Source of the DNA: Paludibacter sp.
Lineage (GTDB): Bacteria; Bacteroidota; Bacteroidia; Bacteroidales; Paludibacteraceae
Reading direction: 5' to 3'
Assembly (NCBI GenBank): GCA_031284665.1
Contig: JAITXR010000110.1
Span: 1-8,061, forward strand
DNA: 8,061 nt
Made by a program: the position numbers and the translations under genes
Shown: positions 1 to 6,186 of the stretch, one piece after another
Position numbering within the stretch: position 1 is the first letter of the stretch
Layout: each line of letters starts with the position of its first letter
The notes under the pieces: model-generated
Databases searched by the model: none
What the model saw: only the letters and a program-made list of their open reading frames with translations
Told to the model about the DNA's origin: nothing

Positions 1-681
1 AACAACATTTTGCCAATATTCTATTTCCGCTTCACCCTGTTTTATACTGTCTGTATCTGTTTCCATAGCCCTACCTTGTTGTATCATTGACATAATTCTA
101 CCCATCGGGTTCCCACTCGCATATATTAAGTGCGTAACCAATGAGGATACATTCGCCATTTTTGCGGCAATCGTGCTACCCTCCGAATGTCCTGCCACCA
201 CAACTTGTTTTTTTGATACCCAATCCTGTTTCTGTAAAAATTTAATCACGGCAATATTCCTATCAACATAATAGCTTAACAAATTTCTTTCCGAATATTT
301 TGCAGTCCAATGACCTGTACTATCTATATATGTATGGTTATTACTTAGTGTTTTTGCATCGCAAATTAATGGTATATATGGTTTACTGACAATGACTAAA
401 TGATATTTATTTGTCAAATTATCAGGATTGAATGGAAACAGTCCATAAACTCCATTTTCATCGTACTTTATGAGTGGTTGTGGTAAACTTCCCTGACAAA
501 AAAAGAACAGAGGTTTCTTTTTGTGTTCTTCGCCTGCTTTTGACTTTATTAAAATATCAACTTTATCAGATTTATAATCAAATTGCAAATGGATAAATCC
601 ATATTCTTCTGCTGTTTTTGTTTGCCCAAAAACATTTACGCTCAATAGTAGAGCAATGATTGTCAAATGTATTTTTGTCAT
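1..681 (-). CDS. Secreted alpha/beta-hydrolase-like protein, 3' end outside window
   Basis: The reading frame opens with ATG at 681 and stays open to base 1, giving 227 visible residues; the stop lies beyond the left edge. Residues 1-20 look like a Sec signal peptide: MTK, a hydrophobic stretch around IIALLLSVNV, then the small-residue end VFGQ. There is no lipobox cysteine, so the product is probably periplasmic or exported. Residues 161-172 carry a nucleophile elbow, GHSEG, with Ser166 as the candidate nucleophile after the hydrophobic strand VVVA. FFFCQGS (59-65) is a plausible oxyanion-loop strand. The acid and histidine of the triad are not visible and may lie in the missing C-terminus. 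The substrate cannot be told; esterase or peptidase-like activity is only a family-level guess. All four arginine codons are AGA or AGG, unlike the CGN-rich housekeeping genes nearby. The start is 16 bp past the stop of a decayed ATPase gene, with GAAGAA just before ATG. Confidence 0.8.
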   Translation of the reverse strand, partial: MTKIHLTIIALLLSVNVFGQTKTAEEYGFIHLQFDYKSDKVDILIKSKAGEEHKKKPLFFFCQGSLPQPLIKYDENGVYGLFPFNPDNLTNKYHLVIVSKPYIPLICDAKTLSNNHTYIDSTGHWTAKYSERNLLSYYVDRNIAVIKFLQKQDWVSKKQVVVAGHSEGSTIAAKMANVSSLVTHLIYASGNPMGRIMSMIQQGRAMETDTDSIKQGEAEIEYWQNVV

Positions 682-697
682 TTCTTCTTTGCTATTT

Positions 698-964
698 TTA
701 CAAACAATGGACAGCATAAAGCGGCACGGATTTAATTTTGTTTTCAAAACCAAAATTCTTTGCGGAAATACGGATTGAAAAATTGGGTTCCTGTTTTTTT
801 ATGTATTCCTGCAAACTTTTGGAACTAACATTTGTATTCGCCTTCACTTCACAAGATTTTGGTCGTTCTCGATATAATTGCCAACAACCGCAGGCATACC
901 ACCGATACAAAGATATTGCTTATAAATGTCAATTGTGCAACGTATTTTCTATTTTTCTGTTCAT
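698..964 (-). pseudogene. Remnant of an AAA/DUF4143-type ATPase gene
   Basis: Three short pieces, in the order expected for this family, lie in shifting frames. Piece 1 (964-932) reads MNRKIENTLHN, like the N-terminus just before the P-loop, and ends at TGA. Piece 2 (930-847) reads DIYKQY then LCIGGMPAVVGNYIEN, matching the GGMP block of DUF4143 proteins, and ends at TGA. Piece 3 (about 853-698) contains EVKANTN, SLQEYIKK, SIRISAKNFGFEN and SVPLYAVHCL, matching the C-terminal nuclease-like EVK segment and tail, and ends at TAA. The Walker A and B motifs and the middle of the protein are gone. An intact gene would be roughly 380-450 codons (from family knowledge), so most of it has been deleted. 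The family assignment rests on recognising these blocks, not on a search. A 70-codon frame over piece 3 would need a TTG start and is probably not a working gene. Confidence 0.78.
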
Positions 965-1024
965 TATCTATGACTTATCTCGATTGTTGGAATTATTTGG
1001 TATGTTTTATCTCTAATAACAGTG

Positions 1025-1056
1025 CAAATGTACGTTCTTCTTTGACGAATAACAAA
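1025..1056 (-). promoter_or_regulatory. Bacteroidota-type promoter upstream of the ATPase remnant
   Basis: On the minus strand TTTG (1056-1053) is followed by a 20-nt spacer and TACATTTG (1032-1025). This fits the Bacteroidota -33 TTTG / -7 TAnnTTTG consensus. Transcription would start near 1018-1021, about 55 nt before the remnant's ATG at 964. With the ATPase gene dead, the same transcript would run on into the hydrolase gene starting at 681. Confidence 0.7.
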
Positions 1057-1146
1057 TTATTTGAGAATATTTTTTTATCGTGGTTATCAACTGAGAGCCA
1101 ACCGCAATCGCTGTTCCACGTTGTACTGAAAACTTGCAAGTAATGT
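1057..1146. other. Short intergenic stretch after radA, no gene seen
   Basis: This separates the radA stop from the promoter of the ATPase remnant. It holds a perfect 10-nt palindrome ACTTGCAAGT (1132-1141) and a weak 5-bp inverted repeat CGTGG/CCACG (1079-1083 and 1116-1120). Neither is followed by a T-run in the radA direction, so no convincing intrinsic terminator was found. No RNA gene is recognised. Confidence 0.5.
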
Positions 1147-2517
1147 TTATTTTTCAAACAAAACTTTAAACGCCTCTTCCACTTTTTTGACACTTAGTAT
1201 TTCGATATTAAACTTTTTGGTATTTAGCGATTTAACATTAAAAGCAGGAATTAGGATTTTGTTAAATCCAAGTTTTTCGGCTTCCATAATCCGCTGTTCA
1301 ATGCGATTTACAGGACGAATTTCGCCCGACAGTCCGATTTCACCAGCCATACATACGTTTTTTTCAATCGCCATATCCACATTGCTCGACAAAACGGCAG
1401 AAATAACCGCCAAATCTATTGCCGGGTCGTTTACCCTAATTCCTCCCGCGATATTCATAAACACGTCTTTTTGCCCAAGTTTAAATCCAACTCGTTTTTC
1501 GAGTACGGCAAGCAACATATTTAGCCGGCGAATATCAAAACCGGTGCTCGAACGCTGCGGAGTGCCATAAGCAGCAGTACTTACGAGCGATTGCGTTTCG
1601 ATTAAAAACGGGCGCACACCTTCGATAGCCGCCGCAATTGCAACTCCGCTCAAACCTTCGTGTTCGGAACTGAGCAGCAACTCCGAAGGATTGGTAACTT
1701 CGCGCAGACCGTCGCCGCGCATCTCGAAAATTCCAAGTTCGGAAGTTGAGCCAAAACGGTTTTTCATACTGCGAAGGATGCGATACATATAATGTTGGTC
1801 GCCCTCAAATTGCAGAACGGTATCAACAATATGTTCCAAAATTTTAGGTCCGGCAATGTTTCCATCTTTTGTAATATGACCAATCAAAATTACCGGCGTA
1901 TCGCTTGTTTTACAGAACTTTAGCAGTTGCGCCGTACATTCGCGGATTTGCGAAATAGAGCCGGGCGACGATTCTACAAATTCGGTTTGAACGGTTTGAA
2001 TTGAATCAATAATTATCAAATCGGGTTTAACGTTTTCGATATGAATAAAAATTTCTTCGAGCGCAGTTTCGCTCACCACATAACATTCATCGTTGGTGCT
2101 TACAAGTCGTTCGGCACGCAATTTCAACTGACTTGTGCTTTCCTCGCCCGATACGTAAAGCGTGCGTTTGCCTTTCAATGTCAGCACAGTTTGCAGCACA
2201 AGCGTTGATTTGCCAATTCCGGGCTCACCACCTATTAATATCAACGAGCCGTTAACAATTCCACCACCCAACACGCGGTCGAGTTCCGCATTTTGCGTGC
2301 TGATGCGGGTTTCGGCTCTTGCAGGCACATCGGCAATTAGCATTGGTTTTTGCGCTGCTTGCGCCAAACTGCCGTGCGAAGGTCGGCTTGCCGTTTTGCT
2401 CGCCACTACTTCTTCGACATAACTATTCCATTCGCCGCAACCTTGGCAGCGACCTATCCATTTTGGCGATTCGTTTCCGCAATTTCGGCATACGAATACA
2501 GTTTTGTTTTTTGACAT
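1147..2517 (-). CDS. radA: DNA repair protein RadA (Sms)
   Basis: The 456-residue product is the usual length for RadA/Sms, the RecA-like ATPase that drives branch migration of recombination intermediates. The domains appear in order. A C4 zinc finger has Cys10, Cys13, Cys24 and Cys27. The RecA-like core has Walker A GGEPGIGKST (96-105, Lys103) and a Walker B strand DLIIID (166-171). The RadA signature KNRFG is at 252-256. A C-terminal Lon-like domain follows from about 275, including GGIRVNDPAIDLA and GEIGLSGEIRPV (392-403). The opening segment FVCRNCG is typical, which supports the ATG at 2517. The gene lies 16 bp after the SpmA/SpmB-type gene on the same strand, and no promoter fits in the gap, so the two are probably co-transcribed. 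All key motifs are intact, so the protein should be functional. Confidence 0.97.
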   Translation of the reverse strand: MSKNKTVFVCRNCGNESPKWIGRCQGCGEWNSYVEEVVASKTASRPSHGSLAQAAQKPMLIADVPARAETRISTQNAELDRVLGGGIVNGSLILIGGEPGIGKSTLVLQTVLTLKGKRTLYVSGEESTSQLKLRAERLVSTNDECYVVSETALEEIFIHIENVKPDLIIIDSIQTVQTEFVESSPGSISQIRECTAQLLKFCKTSDTPVILIGHITKDGNIAGPKILEHIVDTVLQFEGDQHYMYRILRSMKNRFGSTSELGIFEMRGDGLREVTNPSELLLSSEHEGLSGVAIAAAIEGVRPFLIETQSLVSTAAYGTPQRSSTGFDIRRLNMLLAVLEKRVGFKLGQKDVFMNIAGGIRVNDPAIDLAVISAVLSSNVDMAIEKNVCMAGEIGLSGEIRPVNRIEQRIMEAEKLGFNKILIPAFNVKSLNTKKFNIEILSVKKVEEAFKVLFEK

Positions 2518-2533
2518 TTTGTAAAATTATTAA

Positions 2534-3760
2534 TTAAAAAAACAGATAACACACAAAAACAGCCGCAATCACGCCTGCCAAATCGGCAAGCAAAGCGTAA
2601 GGTACTGTATATCGGCTATTTTTGATACTTACCGCACCAAAATATACCGCCACCAAATAAAAAGTAGTGTCGGTTGCTCCTTGCAAAATTCCCGAAAGTT
2701 TGCCTGCAAATGAATCAACACCGAAAGTTTTCATTGTTTCCACCATCATTCCGCGCGCACCGCCACCACTTAACGGTTTCATCAGTGCAGTCGGCATTCC
2801 GTCAACCCATTGAGTGTCGAATCCCAACCAAGCAACAGCATATTTAAGTCCATCAACAGCAAAATCGAGCGCACCCGATGCCCGCAACATCCCCACTGCA
2901 ACAAGGATTGCTATCAGATACGGAATTATGCGAATTGCTACCGAAAATCCATCCTTTGCACCTTCGATAAACGAGTCGTAAACATTAATTTTTTTGCGCA
3001 TTCCGGCAGTAATAAAAGCAATAATTATCAAAAATAAAATTATACTTGCCACTGCGGTCGAAACAGTTTGAATATCTTTCTGTTCCATTTGACTGAACGC
3101 CCATACTACGCCCGCTATTAATAACGAAATACTTCCAAAAAAACCGAGCAGAACAGCATCGAATTTAATTTTTTGCTTTAGGCAAACGGCAATTACTCCC
3201 ACCAAAGTTGATACAAATGTAGCAATCATTATCGGAATAAAAACATCGGCAGGATTTGCAGCACCCATTTGCGCACGAATAGTCATAACCGAAACCGGCA
3301 CAAGCGTAAGCCCCGACGCATTTAGCACTAAAAACATAATCATAGCATTTGATGCGCGAGTTTTATCGCTGTTGAGTTCCTGCAATTCGCGCATTGCCTG
3401 CAAACCTGCCGGAGTGGCGGCATTATCCAAGCCCAAAATATTGGCTGATAAATTCATTACAATACTTCCGCTCGCCGGATGATTTTTGGGAATATCGGGA
3501 AAAAGTCGTTTGAAAACAGGATATACTAAGCGCGAAAAAACGGCAATCATTCCACCTTTTTCGCCGATTTTCATTATTCCCATCCACAAAGTAAGCACTC
3601 CTGTTAAGCCAATCGAAATTTCAAATCCGGTTTTCGACTGACTAAAGGTAGAATTTATAATGTCGGTAAAAGTTTGAGCGTTGCCAAAAAACAGCAGTTG
3701 CACCACCGCCACAGCAAAGGCAATAAGGATAAAGGCAATCCAAATATAATTTAAAACCAT
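2534..3760 (-). CDS. SpmA-SpmB fusion, nucleoside-recognition (Gate) domain membrane protein
   Basis: This 408-residue, very hydrophobic protein joins two modules that are separate genes, spmA and spmB, in Bacillus. The SpmA-like half (about 1-195) includes NLSANILGLDNAATPAGL (103-120), a segment typical of the Gate family. The SpmB-like half (about 270-408) includes IIPYLIAILVAVGMLR (278-293) and LMKPLSGGGARGMM (326-339). Many membrane segments are visible, for example at 5-25, 175-195, 205-222, 235-253 and 385-407, so it should be an inner-membrane protein. In Bacillus the pair affects spore-core dehydration. Members of this phylum do not form spores, so its role here is probably different, perhaps transport, but the substrate is unknown. 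It is the likely first gene of an operon with radA. A TATCTTTG element lies about 32 bp upstream of its ATG. Confidence 0.92.
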   Translation of the reverse strand: MVLNYIWIAFILIAFAVAVVQLLFFGNAQTFTDIINSTFSQSKTGFEISIGLTGVLTLWMGIMKIGEKGGMIAVFSRLVYPVFKRLFPDIPKNHPASGSIVMNLSANILGLDNAATPAGLQAMRELQELNSDKTRASNAMIMFLVLNASGLTLVPVSVMTIRAQMGAANPADVFIPIMIATFVSTLVGVIAVCLKQKIKFDAVLLGFFGSISLLIAGVVWAFSQMEQKDIQTVSTAVASIILFLIIIAFITAGMRKKINVYDSFIEGAKDGFSVAIRIIPYLIAILVAVGMLRASGALDFAVDGLKYAVAWLGFDTQWVDGMPTALMKPLSGGGARGMMVETMKTFGVDSFAGKLSGILQGATDTTFYLVAVYFGAVSIKNSRYTVPYALLADLAGVIAAVFVCYLFF

Positions 3761-3791
3761 ATTTTTAAAGATTTTTGTTGATACTTTTTTG

Positions 3792-3799
3792 CAAAGATA
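3792..3799 (-). promoter_or_regulatory. Candidate -7 element for the spm-radA operon
   Basis: On the minus strand 3799-3792 reads TATCTTTG, a full match to TAnnTTTG, 32 bp upstream of the ATG at 3760. No good TTTG -33 box is seen at the right spacing, only a TTT at 3826-3824. The call rests on the -7 match and its position between divergent genes. Confidence 0.55.
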
Positions 3800-3853
3800 T
3801 TTGTTTTTTGTTTTTAATGGGTTAAAGAATGTAATAAAAACTGATTTTTTTTA

Positions 3854-3861
3854 TAACTTTG
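3854..3861 (+). promoter_or_regulatory. Candidate -7 element for ychF
   Basis: TAACTTTG matches TAnnTTTG and ends 30 bp before the ychF ATG, which would give a leader of about 25 nt. No clear TTTG lies about 20 nt upstream. It sits in the same 131-bp divergent region as the element for the minus-strand operon, with the two -7 boxes about 55 bp apart and pointing away from each other. Confidence 0.55.
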
Positions 3862-3891
3862 CGCCAACGAATTTAACTCAAAAATAAAAAT

Positions 3892-4995
3892 ATGTCATTA
3901 AAATGCGGAATAGTGGGCTTGCCCAATGTGGGAAAATCCACACTTTTCAATTGTTTATCGAATGCACGCGCTCAAGCGGCAAATTTTCCATTTTGTACAA
4001 TCGAGCCAAATGTAGGCGTAATCACCGTGCCCGACGAGCGACTTAACGCACTTGCCGCGCTCTGCCATCCTCAGCGAATAATCCCCACAACAGTGGAAAT
4101 TGCAGATATTGCCGGATTAGTAAAAGGCGCAAGCAAAGGCGAAGGACTCGGGAATAAATTTTTGGCTAACATCCGCGAAACAGACGCAGTGCTGCACGTT
4201 TTGCGTTGTTTCGACGACGATAATGTAACGCACGTTGATGGCTCAATAAATCCGGTGCGCGATAAGGAAATAATTGATACAGAATTGCAAATCAAGGATT
4301 TAGAAACCGTAGAAAGCCGAATAAATAAAGTGCAAAAACAAGCGCAATCCGGTGGCGATAAACAAGCAAAACTCGCTTACGAAGTGTTGCTAAAATATAA
4401 AACGGCATTAGAACAGGGCAAATCGGCGCGAACGGTGAGTTTTGACACCAAAGACGAAATGGCTGTGGCACGCGATTTATTTTTGCTTACCGACAAACCG
4501 GTAATGTACGTCTGTAATGTTGACGAAAAGTCGGCTGTGAACGGCAATGCGTATGTGGAACAGGTAAAATTGGCTGTTGCTGCCGAAAATGCCGAAGTGC
4601 TTGTAGTAGCGGCAAAAATTGAGTCGGAAATTGCCGAACTCGAAACTTACGACGAACGTCAAATGTTTCTCGAAGAAATTGGATTGGCAGAATCGGGAAT
4701 GGCTCGCTTGATAAAATCGGCATACAGATTGTTAAATCTAAAAACTTTCCTTACCGCCGGAGCCGACGAGGTGCGGGCTTGGACTTTCCGCGACGGTAGT
4801 AAAGCACCGCAATGCGCGGGAGTAATTCATACTGATTTCGAAAAAGGATTTATCCGCGCCGAAGTTATTAAATTTGCTGATTTTGTGGCACTTGGCTCGG
4901 AATCAGCCGTCAAAGAGGCAGGCAAAATGTCAGTCGAAGGCAAAGAATATGTGGTGCAGGACGGTGATATTATGCATTTCCGCTTTAATGTTTAA
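3892..4995 (+). CDS. ychF: Redox-regulated ribosome-binding ATPase YchF (Obg/OLA1 family)
   Basis: The 367-residue product has the normal YchF length and domain order. Its G1 P-loop GLPNVGKST is at 9-17, G3 DIAG at 72-75 with the following GLVKGASKGEGLGNKFL block, and the altered G4 NVDE at 209-212. NVDE in place of NKxD is the mark of the YchF/OLA1 branch, which prefers ATP. A charged helical segment lies at about 130-175, and the C-terminal TGS domain covers about 281-365, ending GDIMHFRFNV. It is a cytoplasmic P-loop hydrolase that binds ribosomes. The start MSLKCGIVGLP is typical and sits 30 bp after a TAACTTTG element. Its arginine codons are almost all CGN (15 of 16). The stop codon directly abuts the first octamer-repeat region. 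Confidence 0.97.
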   Translation: MSLKCGIVGLPNVGKSTLFNCLSNARAQAANFPFCTIEPNVGVITVPDERLNALAALCHPQRIIPTTVEIADIAGLVKGASKGEGLGNKFLANIRETDAVLHVLRCFDDDNVTHVDGSINPVRDKEIIDTELQIKDLETVESRINKVQKQAQSGGDKQAKLAYEVLLKYKTALEQGKSARTVSFDTKDEMAVARDLFLLTDKPVMYVCNVDEKSAVNGNAYVEQVKLAVAAENAEVLVVAAKIESEIAELETYDERQMFLEEIGLAESGMARLIKSAYRLLNLKTFLTAGADEVRAWTFRDGSKAPQCAGVIHTDFEKGFIRAEVIKFADFVALGSESAVKEAGKMSVEGKEYVVQDGDIMHFRFNV

Positions 4996-5250
4996 TGGCA
5001 ATTTGCCAATAAACAATTTGCTAATAAACAATGAAGAAATGAAGAAATAAATTTGCCAATAAACAATGGGACAATAAACAATGAAGAAATTAAGAAATTT
5101 AATTTAAAACATTGACACATTAACGCATTTAGTACATTGGCATATTGCCACATTAGCACATTAGCACATTGCCACATTAGCACATTGGCATATTGAAAAT
5201 TAGCATATTGGCACATTGAAAATTGCACATTGGAAATTAGCACATTGAAA
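4996..5250. repeat. Octamer repeat region, copy 1 (ychF-fic gap)
   Basis: The whole gap between the ychF stop and the fic start is repetitive. The right arm (5108-5250) is a tandem array of 8-bp units of the form NNacattR, for example gcacatta and gcacattg. The first 11 units (5108-5195) keep perfect 8-bp phase, and later units include 6- and 7-bp variants. The centre is TTTAATTTAA (5098-5107). The left arm (4996-5097) is made of similar ATT-containing octamers read on the minus strand, with ttgccaat and aaacaatg visible on the plus strand. A palindrome TGGCAATTTGCCA opens the region at 4996-5008, straight after the ychF stop. The core 5108-5138 recurs in copy 2 with one C/T difference. No coding potential is likely. 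Confidence 0.9.
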
Positions 5251-5253
5251 GAT

Positions 5254-6009
5254 ATGGAACTACAAAAAACGTTATCAGAAATCGACAACCTTAAAGCAAA
5301 GTTACAGACAATCAGACCGTTACCAACAGAGGCTTTGGAAAAAATAAAAGCTGCTTTTGAAATGGAATATACTTTTGAAAGCAACAGAATAGAGGGCAAT
5401 ACGCTAACTTTGCAGGAAACGGCAATGGTGGTCAACGAAGGCATAACTATTGGCGGCAAAAGTATGAGAGAACATTTAGAGGCTATAAACCACGCCCAAG
5501 CGGTGGAGTTTATCAAAGAAATTGCCACCGCCGATATTGATATTAGCGAGCGCATTGTTAAAGAAATTCACGCTATTATACTGCACGGCATCAATAGGGA
5601 AGAGGCGGGTAAATATCGGAGTGTGCCCGTTATGATTGTGGGAAGTAAACATCTGCCGCCACAACCATATTTGATTGAGCCGCAAATGGAGCAATTTATC
5701 AGGGACTACCAAACAATGAAAGCCAACAAGGTGCATCCGGTTTTGATAGCCGCTTTTTTGCACGATGAATTGGTGAAAATACACCCGTTTATCGATGGCA
5801 ACGGGCGTACTTCACGACTGTTAATGAACTTGTATCTGCTTTCAACCGGATATACTATTACTACCCTGAAAGGCGACAATGAGGCGAAACAAGCCTATTA
5901 TACAGCATTGGAAGAAAGCCATACAGGTAATAATCGAGAGGCATTTAATCAATTAGTTGCCAACACTGTAAAACAATCATTGGAAAAATATATTGTAATT
6001 ATGAAATAA
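5254..6009 (+). CDS. Fic-domain protein, class II AMPylase-like with N-terminal inhibitory motif
   Basis: I place the start at ATG 5254, giving 251 residues. An in-frame TTG at 5230 lies inside a repeat octamer, and the frame is closed by TGA at 5194-5196. The Fic catalytic motif is complete: HPFIDGNGRTSR at 177-188, with His177, Asp181 and Arg188. Upstream, SNRIEG (43-48) fits the [S/T]xxxE[G/N] inhibitory helix, with Glu47 as the residue that would block ATP gamma-phosphate placement; being N-terminal, it makes this a class II self-inhibited Fic protein. GKYRSVPVMIVGSKH (119-133) matches the substrate-positioning flap. Family members usually transfer AMP to a protein hydroxyl; the target is unknown. 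No winged-helix domain follows, unlike longer Fic/DUF4172 or HTH fusions. Five of ten arginine codons are AGA/AGG, against two of 28 in ychF plus ispH, which hints at transfer. No antitoxin gene is adjacent. Confidence 0.93.
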   Translation: MELQKTLSEIDNLKAKLQTIRPLPTEALEKIKAAFEMEYTFESNRIEGNTLTLQETAMVVNEGITIGGKSMREHLEAINHAQAVEFIKEIATADIDISERIVKEIHAIILHGINREEAGKYRSVPVMIVGSKHLPPQPYLIEPQMEQFIRDYQTMKANKVHPVLIAAFLHDELVKIHPFIDGNGRTSRLLMNLYLLSTGYTITTLKGDNEAKQAYYTALEESHTGNNREAFNQLVANTVKQSLEKYIVIMK

Positions 6010-6170
6010 ATTTGCCAATTAACAATGTGGCAATAAATAATTAAGAAATTAAGAAATGTAAAAAATTAGGAATTGAGGAATTGATTTTAATTTAAGAACA
6101 TTGACACATTAATGCATTTAGTACATTAGCACATTAGCACATTGGCACATTGAAAATTAGCACATTGAAA
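6010..6170. repeat. Octamer repeat region, copy 2 (fic-ispH gap)
   Basis: This has the same architecture and orientation as the region upstream of fic. It starts aaatttgccaa, overlapping and following the fic stop. The left arm (6010-6085) has minus-strand octamers such as attgccac and attgttaa. The centre is TTTAATTTAA (6086-6095). The right arm (6097-6170) has about nine plus-strand units in near-perfect 8-bp phase, ending gcacattgaaa. It has roughly half as many right-arm units as copy 1, as replication slippage would produce. The core 6097-6127 matches 5108-5138 with one mismatch, at an offset of 989 bp. The region ends 16 bp before the ispH ATG. Confidence 0.9.
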
Positions 6171-6186
6171 ATTAAATTATCAACAA

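Noticed and set aside
908..915. TATCTTTG on the minus strand as a promoter for the hydrolase
   Set aside because: It lies inside the conserved YLCIGG coding block of the ATPase remnant, so the match is explained by coding sequence, and the upstream TTG is at a long 22-nt spacing.
1079..1120. Inverted repeat CGTGG/CCACG downstream of radA as an intrinsic terminator
   Set aside because: The stem is only 5 bp with a loop of over 30 nt, and it is followed by an A-run rather than a T-run in the radA direction.
738..1193. Several overlapping 66-103 codon open frames on both strands between the hydrolase and radA
   Set aside because: They show no family resemblance or sensible start context; the only protein-like signal is the three-piece ATPase remnant on the minus strand.
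5048..5055. TAAATTTG in repeat copy 1 (and at 6007-6014 in copy 2) as -7 promoter elements
   Set aside because: They fit TAnnTTTG, but no TTTG or TTG lies at a suitable distance upstream in either copy, and the sequence is part of the AT-rich repeat. Not excluded, but not supported.
5230..5232. TTG as the start codon of fic
   Set aside because: It is part of a repeat unit that recurs where no gene starts; ATG 5254 follows the array and gives a complete Fic protein.
5108..5250. Octamer array as a CRISPR array
   Set aside because: The units are 8 bp with no unique spacers between them and there are no cas genes in the window.
4992..5555. Long minus-strand open frame across repeat copy 1 and the 5' part of fic
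   Set aside because: Its C-terminal half is a translation of the octamer array (repeated ANVLMWQ-like peptides) and its N-terminal half is the complement of a clear Fic domain.
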